Below, piece after piece: positions 19,218-28,522 of a stretch of DNA of 64,000 nt. Position 1 is the stretch's first letter. Each line of letters starts with the position of its first letter. The notes under the pieces were generated by a model. That model was given only the letters and a program-made list of their open reading frames with translations. It had not been told where the DNA came from and made no database searches. Position numbers and translations under genes: made by a program. Location: the NCBI RefSeq assembly GCF_003105155.1, contig NZ_QETK01000023.1, positions 1-64,000 of the forward strand, read 5' to 3'. This DNA is from Pseudomonas sp. SDI. GTDB taxonomy: Bacteria > Pseudomonadota > Gammaproteobacteria > Pseudomonadales > Pseudomonadaceae.

Positions 19218-19708
19218 GGCGGGCTGACCTTGCTGGTTTGAGGCGCAAACCACTTCTGCTTCAGCAGTTCCAGGCGGCCGTCGTCCTTGATCCGTTGCAG
19301 CGCGCGGTCGACGCTGCTGTGGAACGCCGGGTTGCCCTTCTGGAACGGAATCACCAGGGCCTGCCCGTCGTCGCGGTAGGGTTCGCTGTAGTCCAGGCGC
19401 TCCTTGAGTTGCGGGGTCGGCGTAATCTGGTTCAGGGCGATATCGTAGCGGCCGCTTTCCACGCCTTCGAGCAGGTCGCCATCGCTGACCACCACGAACG
19501 ATACGCCCAGATCCATTTCGCTGGCCAGGGCCTGGCCAAGTTCGATCTCGAAGCCAGTCAGTTGCTCGTTGTCCTTGAAGTTATAGGGCGGTGTCGTGGC
19601 CTCGACGGCAATGCGCAGTTCATTGCGGTCGTTGACGTCGTCGATCAGTTCGGCCTGGGCGGTGCTGCCGAGCAGCATGGCCAGTAATACCCCAATGGTG
19701 AAACGCAT
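19214..19708 (-). CDS. Truncated amino-acid-type solute-binding protein lacking lobe 2
   Basis: A signal peptide (MRFTIGVLLAMLLGSTAQA) and a family 3 binding-protein lobe 1 are intact: ELRIAVEATTPPYNFKD, GFEIELGQALA, YDIALNQITPTPQ and SEPYRDDGQALV. After QALV the protein jumps to PFQKGNPAFHSSVDRAL and KQKWFAP, which normally occur about 90-100 residues later at the C-terminus. The second lobe (the usual DLKGKTVGV... region) is missing without breaking the frame, leaving 164 residues instead of about 250. Ligand binding between two lobes should be impossible in the normal way. It may be a pseudogene or a minimal binding domain. Confidence 0.75.
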   Translation of the reverse strand: MRFTIGVLLAMLLGSTAQAELIDDVNDRNELRIAVEATTPPYNFKDNEQLTGFEIELGQALASEMDLGVSFVVVSDGDLLEGVESGRYDIALNQITPTPQLKERLDYSEPYRDDGQALVIPFQKGNPAFHSSVDRALQRIKDDGRLELLKQKWFAPQTSKVSPP

Positions 19709-19925
19709 CTAAGCCCCTTAAATTATCCAGATGTCGCCGCGACTTTCTGACGATGCCGCGGTCGAACGCCACTTAGGACCACGATAGCCGCTGGATGTTT
19801 AACCGCGCGGCACGTTTTTATCCACGCCAGCGTCGACCCGTGCTGGTGCAATTGATCTATGGTAGTGGGTGGTTGCCATTCGTATTAATGGCAACGGTTA
19901 TTGAAGTAAATCACAGGAGAAGTGA

Positions 19926-20399
19926 ATGCAAAGCCTATTTTCGCGTGCCGCCATTGCCGGCTTGTTGATGGGTGTATCCGCGCTGGCCGCCGCAGAAGGG
20001 TTGACCAGCCAGGCAGCACCGGCAGGAGCCAAGGTCTTCATCGTTTCCCCGGCCGATGGCGCGACGGTCGACAAGACCTTCACCGTCAAGTTCGGCATCG
20101 AGGGCATGGCGCTCAAACCGGCGGGCGATCAGACCCCGCACACTGGCCATCACCACTTGCTGGTGGATGTCGACCAGGAACCCGCTGCCGACCAGGTGCT
20201 GCCGACCAGCCTGATGCCGGAAAACAACCAGCCACTGCCGGCCGGCCCGCACGTGCTGCACTTCGGCAAGGCGCAGACCGAAACCACCCTGAGCCTGACG
20301 CCGGGCAAGCACACCCTGCAACTGGTGCTGGGCGACAAGTTCCATGTGCCGTTCAAGCCGAGCGTTGAATCGCAGAAAATTACCGTCAATGTGAAGTGA
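19926..20399 (+). CDS. Periplasmic DUF4399 protein
   Basis: A 157-residue secreted protein: signal peptide MQSLFSRAAIAGLLMGVSALAAA, then a DUF4399 beta-domain with the HTGHHHLLVD motif (a His cluster that could bind metal) and PGKHTLQLVLGD. The ATG at 19926 follows CAGGAGAAGTGA, a strong ribosome binding site. It stands alone, with a hairpin (20410-20435) and a terminator downstream. Function unknown. Confidence 0.78.
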   Translation: MQSLFSRAAIAGLLMGVSALAAAEGLTSQAAPAGAKVFIVSPADGATVDKTFTVKFGIEGMALKPAGDQTPHTGHHHLLVDVDQEPAADQVLPTSLMPENNQPLPAGPHVLHFGKAQTETTLSLTPGKHTLQLVLGDKFHVPFKPSVESQKITVNVK

Positions 20400-20461
20400 C
20401 CGTGCCCCTGTAGGCGCAGGCAAGCCAGCGCCTACACGATGGAGCGGCTCTTTGAGAGAAT

Positions 20462-20493
20462 AAAAAAGGGAGGCTCTCAGGCCTCCCTTTTTT
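20462..20493. terminator. Bidirectional rho-independent terminator
   Basis: A 13-bp perfect stem AAAAAAGGGAGGC around the loop TCTCAG, giving T-runs on both strands. It serves the convergent DUF4399 and serA genes. Confidence 0.92.
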
Positions 20494-20507
20494 GTCGCAG
20501 CTAAACG

Positions 20508-21737
20508 TTAGAACAGCACGCGGGAACGGATGGTGCCCTTGATCTGTTGCAGTTTCTCTTGCGCCAGGTCCGAGTAATCGGCATCCACGTCGATAACCAC
20601 ATAACCGACTTTCTCGTTGGTCTGCAGGAACTGACCGGAGATGTTGATCGCGTTTTCGGCGAACACTTTGTTGATTTCGCTGAGCACGCCCGGAATGTTT
20701 TCGTGGATGTGCAGCAGGCGGTGCTTGCCCGGGTGCGCCGGCAGGGCCACCTCCGGGAAGTTGACCGACGACACCGAGGTACCGTTGTCGCTGTACTTGA
20801 CCAGCTTCTCGGCAACTTCCAGACCAATGTTGGCCTGGGCTTCGGCCGTCGAGCCACCGATGTGCGGGGTCAGGATCACGTTGTCCAGGCCACGCAGCGG
20901 GCTTTCGAACTCTTCGTCGTTCGAGCGCGGCTCGACCGGGAACACGTCGATGGCTGCGCCGATCAGGTGCTTGTCCTTGATCGCCGCCGCCAGGTGGTCC
21001 AGTTCGACCACAGTGCCGCGGGCCGCGTTGATCAGGATGCCGCCTTTCTTGATTGCACGGATTTCCTTCTCGCCCATCATCCACTGCGTGGCAGCGGTTT
21101 CCGGAACGTGCAGCGACACGATGTCGGACATCGCCAGCAGCTCGTGCAGGTCGTTTACCTGGGTGGCGTTACCGAGCGGCAGCTTGGTGATGGTGTCGTA
21201 GAAGAACACCTGCATGCCCAGACCTTCGGCCAGTACCGACAGCTGGGTACCGATCGAGCCGTAGCCGACGATGCCGAGCTTCTTGCCACGGATCTCGAAG
21301 GAGTTGGCCGCGCTCTTGATCCAGCCACCGCGGTGGCAGGACGCGTTTTTCTCCGGGATGCCGCGCAGCAGCAGGATCGCTTCGGCCAGCACCAGCTCGG
21401 CAACGGAGCGGGTGTTGGAGTACGGTGCGTTGAACACGGCAATACCGCGTTCGCGGGCAGCGTTCAGGTCGACCTGGTTGGTACCGATGCAGAAACAGCC
21501 GACAGCGACCAGTTTCTTGGCGCAGTCGAAAACCTCTTCGGTCAGTTGGGTGCGCGAGCGGATGCCGATGAAGTGAGCGTCGGCGATCTTTTCCTTCAGT
21601 TCGGCGTCCGGCAGGGAACCGGTGAGGTACTCGATGTTGGTGTACCCGGCGGCCTTGAGGACGTCCACGGCGGATTGGTGGACGCCTTCGAGGAGAAGGA
21701 ACTTGATCTTGCTCTTATCGAGAGAAGTCTTGCTCAT
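20508..21737 (-). CDS. serA: D-3-phosphoglycerate dehydrogenase
   Basis: First enzyme of serine synthesis, 409 residues. The NAD-binding motif GIVGYGSIGTQLSVLAEG, the substrate arginine region NAARGTVV and the catalytic His in LTPHIGGST are visible; the C-terminal ~75 residues form an ACT domain (HIHENIPGVLSEIN). The ATG at 21737 gives MSKTSLDKSKIKFLLLEG, as in E. coli-type SerA. This enzyme type can also reduce 2-oxoglutarate to D-2-hydroxyglutarate, which explains the divergent neighbour. Confidence 0.95.
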   Translation of the reverse strand: MSKTSLDKSKIKFLLLEGVHQSAVDVLKAAGYTNIEYLTGSLPDAELKEKIADAHFIGIRSRTQLTEEVFDCAKKLVAVGCFCIGTNQVDLNAARERGIAVFNAPYSNTRSVAELVLAEAILLLRGIPEKNASCHRGGWIKSAANSFEIRGKKLGIVGYGSIGTQLSVLAEGLGMQVFFYDTITKLPLGNATQVNDLHELLAMSDIVSLHVPETAATQWMMGEKEIRAIKKGGILINAARGTVVELDHLAAAIKDKHLIGAAIDVFPVEPRSNDEEFESPLRGLDNVILTPHIGGSTAEAQANIGLEVAEKLVKYSDNGTSVSSVNFPEVALPAHPGKHRLLHIHENIPGVLSEINKVFAENAINISGQFLQTNEKVGYVVIDVDADYSDLAQEKLQQIKGTIRSRVLF

Positions 21738-21911
21738 CTGCGTAAACCTGTGTCCCGGAGAAAAAATGGCAGGGAAGTGAAGCTCTCGCAGAATCGGGCT
21801 CAAAGCGCGATCAGCGGGGGGCGTATGCTAGCATATGCACCCCCGGAAACGCCCATCCCCGGCACGTGAAGTGTGCTCAGGGTGACTATGAATAGTTCGA
21901 GAGTTCTGTCG

Positions 21912-23309
21912 ATGACCCAGTCTGCGTTGATTGATGAGTTGAAGACCCTGGTGGAGCCCGGCAAAGTATTGACCGACGCCATTTCCCTCGACACCTATGG
22001 CAAGGACTGGACCAAGCACTTCGTCCCGGACCCGCTGGCCATCGTCTTCCCCAAGAGCATCGAGCAGGTCCAGGCCATTGTGCGCTGGGCCAATCGGCAG
22101 CGCGTGGCGCTGGTGCCCTCGGGTGGACGCACCGGCCTGTCGGCGGCAGCCGTCGCGGCTAATGGCGAAGTGGTGGTGGCGTTCGACTACATGAACCAGA
22201 TTCTCGCGTTCGACGCCTTCGACCGCACGGCCGTCTGTCAGCCGGGGGTGATCACTGCCCAGCTGCAAGCTTTTGCCGAAGACCATGGGCTGTATTATCC
22301 GGTGGACTTCGCGTCGGCAGGTTCCAGCCAGATTGGCGGCAACATCGGCACCAATGCCGGCGGGATCAAGGTGATTCGCTACGGTATGACCCGCAACTGG
22401 GTTGCCGGCCTGAAAGTGGTCACTGGTACCGGCGAGCTGCTCGAACTGAACAAGGACCTGATCAAGAACGCCACCGGCTATGACCTGCGCCAGCTGTTCA
22501 TCGGCGCCGAGGGCACCCTGGGCTTCGTGGTCGAAGCCACCATGCGTCTGGACCGCGCGCCGAACAACCTCACCGCGATGGTGCTCGGTACACCGGACTT
22601 CGACTCGATCATGCCGGTGCTGCACGCCTTCCGCGACAAGCTCGACCTGACCGCCTTCGAATTCTTCTCCGACAAGGCCCTGGCCAAGATCATGGGCCGT
22701 GGCGACGTGCCGGCGCCGTTCGACCGCGACTGCCCGTTCTACGTGCTGCTGGAATTCGAGGCGGCCAACGAAGACGTGGCCAACGATGCCCTGGCCACCT
22801 TCGAACAGTGCGTAGAGCAGGGCTGGGTGCTCGACGGTGTGATGAGCCAGAGCCAGCAGCAACTGGAAAACCTGTGGAAACTGCGCGAGTACATCTCCGA
22901 GACCATCTCGCACTGGACACCGTACAAGAACGACATCTCGGTCACGGTTTCCAAGGTGCCAGCGTTCCTCAAGGACATCGACAGCATTGTCGCCGCCAAC
23001 TACCCGGACTTCGAAGTGGTCTGGTACGGCCACATCGGCGATGGCAACCTGCACCTGAACATCCTCAAGCCGGATAACCTGAGCAAGGACGAGTTCTTTG
23101 CCAAGTGCGCCACGGTGAACAAGTGGGTGTTCGAGATCGTCGAGAAGTACAACGGCTCGATTTCCGCCGAGCATGGCGTCGGTATGACCAAGCGCGATTA
23201 CCTGACCTACAGCCGTTCGCCGGCCGAAATCGGCTACATGAAAGCGGTCAAGGCGGTGTTCGACCCTAACGGGATCATGAACCCGGGCAAGATCTTCCCC
23301 CTCGAATAA
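21912..23309 (+). CDS. D-2-hydroxyglutarate dehydrogenase, FAD-linked
   Basis: A 465-residue FAD oxidase of the GlcD/D2HGDH type. FAD-binding segments are PSGGRTGLSAAAVA and GGNIGTNAGGIKVIRYG; the C-terminal substrate domain has WYGHIGDGNLHLNIL and EHGVGMTKR. Divergent from serA by 174 bp. In P. stutzeri the equivalent enzyme is reported to reoxidise D-2-hydroxyglutarate made by SerA, pulling serine synthesis forward, and to pass electrons through electron-transfer flavoprotein. The start at 21912 matches relatives; ATG 21888 is an alternative. Confidence 0.85.
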   Translation: MTQSALIDELKTLVEPGKVLTDAISLDTYGKDWTKHFVPDPLAIVFPKSIEQVQAIVRWANRQRVALVPSGGRTGLSAAAVAANGEVVVAFDYMNQILAFDAFDRTAVCQPGVITAQLQAFAEDHGLYYPVDFASAGSSQIGGNIGTNAGGIKVIRYGMTRNWVAGLKVVTGTGELLELNKDLIKNATGYDLRQLFIGAEGTLGFVVEATMRLDRAPNNLTAMVLGTPDFDSIMPVLHAFRDKLDLTAFEFFSDKALAKIMGRGDVPAPFDRDCPFYVLLEFEAANEDVANDALATFEQCVEQGWVLDGVMSQSQQQLENLWKLREYISETISHWTPYKNDISVTVSKVPAFLKDIDSIVAANYPDFEVVWYGHIGDGNLHLNILKPDNLSKDEFFAKCATVNKWVFEIVEKYNGSISAEHGVGMTKRDYLTYSRSPAEIGYMKAVKAVFDPNGIMNPGKIFPLE

Positions 23310-23330
23310 GCTACACGCCAGGAGTCGGTA

Positions 23331-23996
23331 ATGAGCTATCAGCACCAGTATGTAGACGGCACGCGTATTCACTTTGGCCTGGGCAAGGTGGTGTGCATCG
23401 GGCGCAACTACGCCGAGCATGCCAAGGAGCTGGACAACCCGATCCCCAGCGAGCCGTTGCTGTTCATCAAGCCGGGCAGTTGTGTGGTGCCGCTGGAAGG
23501 CGGCTTCAAGATCCCGGCCGAGCGCGGCTCGGTGCACTACGAAGCGGAGATCGCCGTGTTGCTCGGCAAGTCGCTGTCGCCGCAGCCGACCGAGGAAGAA
23601 GTGTGTGATGCCATTTCCGGTTTCGCCCCGGCCCTGGACCTGACCCTGCGCGACCTGCAGGCCCAGCTCAAGGACAAGGGCCTGCCCTGGGAGCGCGCCA
23701 AGTGCTTCGACGGCGCCTGCGTACTGCCACCGTTCGTGGTCGGCAGCACGTTCGAAGACCTGGCCGACATTGGCATCCGTCTGACCATCAATGGCCAGGT
23801 GCGCCAGGACGGCAACAGCGCGCTGATGCTCAACCCGATCGTACCGATGATCCAGCACATGGCCTCGCAGTTCTCGCTGCAGGCCGGCGATGTGATTCTG
23901 ACCGGTACGCCGGTGGGTGTGGGGCCGCTGAATCCAGGCGATGAGCTGGTGCTGGAACTGCCCGGCGCAAGCCGCTTCGAAAGCCGCGTGCGGTGA
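23331..23996 (+). CDS. Fumarylacetoacetate hydrolase family protein (YcgM/FAHD1-like)
   Basis: A cytosolic protein of 221 residues. Signatures are CIGRNYAEHAKEL, the metal-binding pair in HYEAEIAVLLG, LDLTLRDLQ and LTGTPVGVGPL. The size and motifs match E. coli YcgM and human FAHD1, which act as acylpyruvase, oxaloacetate decarboxylase or tautomerase. It begins 21 nt after the dehydrogenase stop with an AGGAG site, so the two probably form an operon handling 2-oxo and 2-hydroxy acids. Confidence 0.82.
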   Translation: MSYQHQYVDGTRIHFGLGKVVCIGRNYAEHAKELDNPIPSEPLLFIKPGSCVVPLEGGFKIPAERGSVHYEAEIAVLLGKSLSPQPTEEEVCDAISGFAPALDLTLRDLQAQLKDKGLPWERAKCFDGACVLPPFVVGSTFEDLADIGIRLTINGQVRQDGNSALMLNPIVPMIQHMASQFSLQAGDVILTGTPVGVGPLNPGDELVLELPGASRFESRVR

Positions 23997-24001
23997 CCTC
24001 G

Positions 24002-24031
24002 GCGGGCAGCCTTGAGGGCTGCCCGCTTTTT
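24002..24031 (+). terminator. Rho-independent terminator
   Basis: A 10-bp stem GCGGGCAGCC with its complement around TTGAG, followed by TTTTT. It ends the dehydrogenase-FAH transcript. Confidence 0.92.
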
Positions 24032-24149
24032 CGACGTTTGCTCGGTTTTGCCGTTTTTTTCACAATTGATCCGGATAATGGCGGCCAATCTATCCATGTG
24101 AATGTGCCGGTAGTGTGTTATCGACTGGCAAAAACAGCAGGAACACACC

Positions 24150-25082
24150 ATGGCCATTCCTCATTCCTCGGGCGCTGCCTTGGCGTCTGCGTCCAAGCGC
24201 CCCTTTCTGCGTCGCTGGTCGACCTGGATTGCTGTGGCGGCCGTGATTGGCTATGGCGTATCGATTGCCATGCACTGGGATGACCGTGGTTTGCTCTGGG
24301 TCAAGGAGCACCTCCTGAGCCAGACCGAGCAACGCGCGAGCATCTGGCTGCCGGATTACGTCGTCGATATCGATGCCAAGGTGTTGCCGGGCATGGAGGA
24401 CGATGAAGCCTCGGATCTGTCCTTCAACCCGTTCAGCAAAACCCTGTTCGCTGTCATGGGCAAACACCCGTTCCTGGTCGAACTGAGCCTGGACGGCGAT
24501 GTATTGCGCAAAATCCCGCTGACTGGCTGGAGCAACCCGGAAGGGGTGGCGGTGCTGGCCGACGGGCGTCTGGCGATTGTCGACGAGCGCGATCATTTGC
24601 TGGTGATCGTGACGGTCGACAAGGACACCCAGGCGCTGAACATTGGCGATTTCCCGAAATACGACCTGGGTCCATCGGCCGATCAGAACAAGGCGTTCGA
24701 AGCGCTTGCCTGGGACCCGCTGCGTCAGCGCCTGGTGCTGGGCGAAGAGCGCCCGCCGGCGCTGTTTACCTGGAGCACCGACGGCCGTTCGGCGTTGACC
24801 GGCGACAAGCAGCCGCTACCCAGCGACGAACTCGACCTGCGCAATCTGTCGGCCCTGGGCATCGACCCGCGCACCGGGCACATGCTGGTGCTGTCGGCCG
24901 ACTCGAACATGCTGCTGGAACTGAACGAGCAGGGTGAGCAGGTCAGCTTCATGACCTTGCTGGGTGGCTTCAACGGCTTGAAGAAGCGCATTCCACGGGC
25001 CGAAGGCGTGGCCATGGATGAGCAGGGCACGCTGTACATGGTCAGCGAGCCGAACCTGTTCTACCGCTACAAGAAGCCTTAA
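24150..25082 (+). CDS. SdiA-regulated/YjiK-like beta-propeller protein
   Basis: A protein of 310 residues with one N-terminal membrane segment (around 24-42) and a periplasmic domain of the SdiA-regulated family, predicted as a beta-propeller. Typical strings are DDEASDLSFNPFSKTLFAVMG, GWSNPEGVAVLADG and AEGVAMDEQGTLYMVSEPNLFY. Function unknown. The next gene is a diverged tandem copy. The start at 24150 follows GCAGGAACACACC. Confidence 0.8.
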   Translation: MAIPHSSGAALASASKRPFLRRWSTWIAVAAVIGYGVSIAMHWDDRGLLWVKEHLLSQTEQRASIWLPDYVVDIDAKVLPGMEDDEASDLSFNPFSKTLFAVMGKHPFLVELSLDGDVLRKIPLTGWSNPEGVAVLADGRLAIVDERDHLLVIVTVDKDTQALNIGDFPKYDLGPSADQNKAFEALAWDPLRQRLVLGEERPPALFTWSTDGRSALTGDKQPLPSDELDLRNLSALGIDPRTGHMLVLSADSNMLLELNEQGEQVSFMTLLGGFNGLKKRIPRAEGVAMDEQGTLYMVSEPNLFYRYKKP

Positions 25083-25168
25083 GAGCATCGCGGGACGAAT
25101 GCTGGCATTAAGCTTCACTTCAGTTGGCCATGCTTATATTGCGGCTGGTCCCTGTCGAGTCTGCCTGA

Positions 25169-26080
25169 ATGCGCCGCTTCTTCCGTCTGCCCCCGATCGC
25201 CCTGTTCCTCGTTGTGCCGGCAGTGCTGCTGCTGGGGCTGGCCGGGCAGCACTATCGGCTGTACGAGCGCGGCTGGTTCAACCTTAAAACCTGGCTGCAA
25301 CCGGTAGAGCAGGGCATCGGCCTGAACCGCTACCGGGTTGTGCTCGAAGCGCGGGTGATCGACGGTCTGCACGACGACATCTCGGCCCTGACCTACGACC
25401 CGGATCGCAAAAGCCTGTTCACCGTCACCAACAAGAGCCCCGAACTGATCGAGTTGTCGCTCGATGGGCGGATCTTGCGGCGCGTGCCGCTGACTGGCTT
25501 TGGCGACCCGGAGGCGGTGGAATACATCAGCCCCGGCAGTTACGTGATTACCGACGAACGCCAGCAGCGGCTGATCCGCGTGCACCTGGACGACGACACG
25601 GTGTTTCTCGACGCCAAGGATGCCGAGCAGTTGAGCCTGGGTATCGGCCTGAACGGCAACAAGGGCTTTGAAGGGCTGGCTTTCGATGCAGCAGGCAAGC
25701 GCCTGTTCGTGGCCAAGGAACGCGACCCGATGCTGATCTACGAAGTGCATGGCTTTCCGCACGACAACCCGGAGCAGCCGTACGCGGTGCATGTGGTGCA
25801 GGACCGCAAGCGCGATTCACGGTTGTTCGTGCGCGACCTGTCGAGTTTGCAGTTCGATGAGCGCAGCGGCCATTTGCTGGCACTGTCGGACGAGTCGCAG
25901 CTGGTGCTGGAACTGGACGTGAAGGGTAAACCGTTGAGCAGCCTGTCGTTGCGCAAGGGCTTTCAGGGGTTGGCGAAGAGCGTGCCGCAGGCGGAAGGGA
26001 TCGCGATGGATGAGGCGGGGGCGCTGTATATGGTGAGTGAGCCGAATCTGTTCTATGTGTTCAAGCGCGAGCCCGAGTAG
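25169..26080 (+). CDS. SdiA-regulated/YjiK-like beta-propeller protein, tandem paralogue
   Basis: A protein of 303 residues with the same plan as its left neighbour: an N-terminal membrane segment (RLPPIALFLVVPAVLLLGLAG) and a propeller with DDISALTYDPDRKSLFTVTN, GDPEAVEYI, KGFEGLAFD and AEGIAMDEAGALYMVSEPNLFY. The 86-nt gap between the two contains a partial REP core (ATCGCGGGACGA at 25087-25098). The ribosome site at 25169 is weak. Function unknown. Confidence 0.8.
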   Translation: MRRFFRLPPIALFLVVPAVLLLGLAGQHYRLYERGWFNLKTWLQPVEQGIGLNRYRVVLEARVIDGLHDDISALTYDPDRKSLFTVTNKSPELIELSLDGRILRRVPLTGFGDPEAVEYISPGSYVITDERQQRLIRVHLDDDTVFLDAKDAEQLSLGIGLNGNKGFEGLAFDAAGKRLFVAKERDPMLIYEVHGFPHDNPEQPYAVHVVQDRKRDSRLFVRDLSSLQFDERSGHLLALSDESQLVLELDVKGKPLSSLSLRKGFQGLAKSVPQAEGIAMDEAGALYMVSEPNLFYVFKREPE

Positions 26081-26089
26081 ACCCCAGCG

Positions 26090-26146
26090 CCGGACGAGGC
26101 GCTCCCACCGTGTGCTCTGTGGGAGCGGGCTCGTCCCGCGATGGGC
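26090..26146. repeat. REP element with degenerate left arm
   Basis: A right copy TGTGGGAGCGGGCTCGTCC running into CGCGATGGG (26119-26146) faces a decayed left copy (GGACGAGGCGCTCCCAC). It lies between convergent genes. Confidence 0.75.
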
Positions 26147-26159
26147 CGCAAAGCGGCCC

Positions 26160-26831
26160 TTAGGCTTTCAGCGTCTGCACACCCTCAGCCGTACCGAGCA
26201 ACAGCAGGTCTGCCGGCCGCGCCGCGAACAGGCCGTTGGTGACCACGCCGACAATCGCATTGATCTGCGCTTCCAGCGCCACCGGGTTGGTGATCTGCAG
26301 GTTATGCACATCCAGGATGATGTTGCCGTTATCGGTCAGCACACCCTCACGGTAGACCGGATCGCCACCCAGCTTCACCAGCTGACGCGCGACATGGCTG
26401 CGCGCCATCGGGATCACTTCGACCGGCAGCGGGAACGCGCCCAGTACCGGCACCAGTTTGCTGCCATCGGCAATGCAGATGAAGGTCTTGGCCACCGCTG
26501 CAACGATCTTCTCGCGGGTCAGCGCGGCGCCGCCGCCCTTGATCAGGTTCAGGTGCGCGTCGCTCTCGTCGGCACCGTCGACATAGAACTCCAGGTCGCT
26601 GACAGTGTTCAGCTCGTAGACCGGAATACCATGGCCCTTCAGGCGCGCGGCAGTGGCTTCGGAGCTGGCGACGGCGCCGTCGAAGGCGGTCTTGTGCTTG
26701 GCCAGGGCGTCGATGAAGCAGTTGGCAGTCGAGCCAGTGCCGACCCCGACGATGCTCTTGTCGTCGAGCTTGGGCAGAATGAAGTCGACCGCTGCCTGGG
26801 CGACGGCTTGTTTGAGTTGATCCTGGGTCAT
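26160..26831 (-). CDS. rpiA: Ribose-5-phosphate isomerase A
   Basis: A 223-residue RpiA of the pentose phosphate pathway. Motifs are [34 protein letters not shown] with the catalytic aspartates, and [14 protein letters not shown]. The ATG at 26831 has GGAGCCCGC upstream; a longer frame to 26999 would overlap the divergent ilvA. The 136-nt gap with ilvA holds both promoters. Confidence 0.95.
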   Translation of the reverse strand: MTQDQLKQAVAQAAVDFILPKLDDKSIVGVGTGSTANCFIDALAKHKTAFDGAVASSEATAARLKGHGIPVYELNTVSDLEFYVDGADESDAHLNLIKGGGAALTREKIVAAVAKTFICIADGSKLVPVLGAFPLPVEVIPMARSHVARQLVKLGGDPVYREGVLTDNGNIILDVHNLQITNPVALEAQINAIVGVVTNGLFAARPADLLLLGTAEGVQTLKA

Positions 26832-26967
26832 GCGGGCTCCGAAGCGGGGAGGAGTATCGTGAAGGCGCGTAGTATAGCGGCTAAAACCGCAGACTTGCTG
26901 TGGTCGCCCGACAGGGCGCTGGGGTAGACTCCAAGGCCCCGCCCAGCCGCCCAGTGATGCGTTCCCG

Positions 26968-28482
26968 ATGCTCGAACAGTACGTCAAGAAGATCCTCACC
27001 TCGCGCGTTTACGACATTGCCGTCGAAACCCCGCTGCAACCTGCCGGTCAGCTCAGCAAGCGCCTGAACAACCACGTGCTGCTCAAACGTGAAGACCTGC
27101 AGCCGGTGTTCTCCTTCAAGATTCGTGGTGCGTACAACAAGCTGGCGCAGTTGAGCAGCGAAGAGCTGGCCCGCGGCGTGGTCACCGCTTCTGCCGGCAA
27201 CCATGCCCAGGGTCTGGCCCTGGCAGCCCGCGAACTGGGGATCAAGGCCACCATCGTGATGCCCAAGACCACCCCGGAAATCAAGGTGGAAGGCGTGCGT
27301 TCGCGCGGCGGCAAAGTGGTGCTGCATGGCGATTCGTTCCCCGAGGCGCTGGCCTACTCGCTGAAACTGGTCGACGAAAAGGGCTTCGTCTATATCCATC
27401 CGTACGACGATCCGCACACCATCGCCGGGCAGGGCACCGTGGCCATGGAGATCCTTCGCCAGCACCCCGGCCCGCTCGACGCGATCTTCGTTCCGGTCGG
27501 CGGCGGCGGGTTGATTGCCGGTATCGCCGCCTACGTCAAATACCTGCGCCCGGAAGTCAAGGTGATCGGCGTCGAGCCGGACGACTCCAACTGCCTGCAA
27601 GCGGCCATGGCCGCCGGTGAGCGGGTGGTGCTGCCGCAGGTCGGGCTGTTTGCCGACGGCGTGGCGGTGGCGCAGATCGGCCAGCACACCTTCGACATCT
27701 GCAAGGATTACGTCGACGAAGTGATCACGGTCAGCACCGACGAGATCTGTGCCGCGATCAAGGACATCTACGACGACACCCGCTCGATTACCGAGCCGGC
27801 CGGCGCCCTTGGTGTCGCCGGGATCAAGAAGTACGTCGAGCTGCGCGGCGTCAGCGGCCAGACCCTGGTGGCCATCGATTCCGGCGCCAACGTCAACTTT
27901 GACCGCCTGCGCCATGTGGCCGAGCGTGCCGAGCTGGGCGAGGGCCGCGAGGCGATCATCGCGGTGACCATCCCCGAGCAGCCGGGTAGCTTCAAGGCCT
28001 TCTGCGAGGCGATCGGCAAGCGCCAGATCACCGAGTTCAACTACCGCTACCATGCCGACGGTGAAGCGCACATCTTCGTTGGCGTGCAGACCCACCCCGA
28101 CACCGACCCGCGCAGTGCACTGGTGCAGCAACTGGGCGAGCAGGGCTTCCCGGTGCTCGACCTGACCGACAACGAATTGGCCAAGCTGCACATCCGTCAC
28201 ATGGTCGGCGGGCACGCGGCGCGGGTCAGCGACGAGCTGGTGCTGCGCTTCGAGTTCCCCGAGCGGCCGGGCGCGCTGTTCAACTTCCTCAACAAGCTCG
28301 GTGGGCGCTGGAACATCTCGATGTTCCATTACCGCAACCATGGCGCGGCGGATGGTCGCGTGGTGGCGGGCCTGCAAGTGCCGGAAGATGAGCGGCACCT
28401 GGTACCGGCGGCGCTGGCGAAGATCGGCTACCCGTACTGGGACGAAACCGATAACCCGGCGTATCGGCTATTCCTGGGCTGA
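26968..28482 (+). CDS. ilvA: Biosynthetic threonine ammonia-lyase
   Basis: PLP enzyme converting threonine to 2-oxobutanoate for isoleucine synthesis, 504 residues. The Schiff-base lysine lies in [10 protein letters not shown], the phosphate-binding glycine loop is [11 protein letters not shown], and two C-terminal ACT-like domains ([13 protein letters not shown] and [13 protein letters not shown]) provide isoleucine and valine control, so this is the regulated rather than the catabolic form. The start at 26968 has little Shine-Dalgarno support but matches the standard [16 protein letters not shown] opening. Confidence 0.95.
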   Translation: MLEQYVKKILTSRVYDIAVETPLQPAGQLSKRLNNHVLLKREDLQPVFSFKIRGAYNKLAQLSSEELARGVVTASAGNHAQGLALAARELGIKATIVMPKTTPEIKVEGVRSRGGKVVLHGDSFPEALAYSLKLVDEKGFVYIHPYDDPHTIAGQGTVAMEILRQHPGPLDAIFVPVGGGGLIAGIAAYVKYLRPEVKVIGVEPDDSNCLQAAMAAGERVVLPQVGLFADGVAVAQIGQHTFDICKDYVDEVITVSTDEICAAIKDIYDDTRSITEPAGALGVAGIKKYVELRGVSGQTLVAIDSGANVNFDRLRHVAERAELGEGREAIIAVTIPEQPGSFKAFCEAIGKRQITEFNYRYHADGEAHIFVGVQTHPDTDPRSALVQQLGEQGFPVLDLTDNELAKLHIRHMVGGHAARVSDELVLRFEFPERPGALFNFLNKLGGRWNISMFHYRNHGAADGRVVAGLQVPEDERHLVPAALAKIGYPYWDETDNPAYRLFLG

Positions 28483-28522
28483 ACGGCTACGCTTGGGGGC
28501 AAGGCTTGAGGAAGAGAACGAC

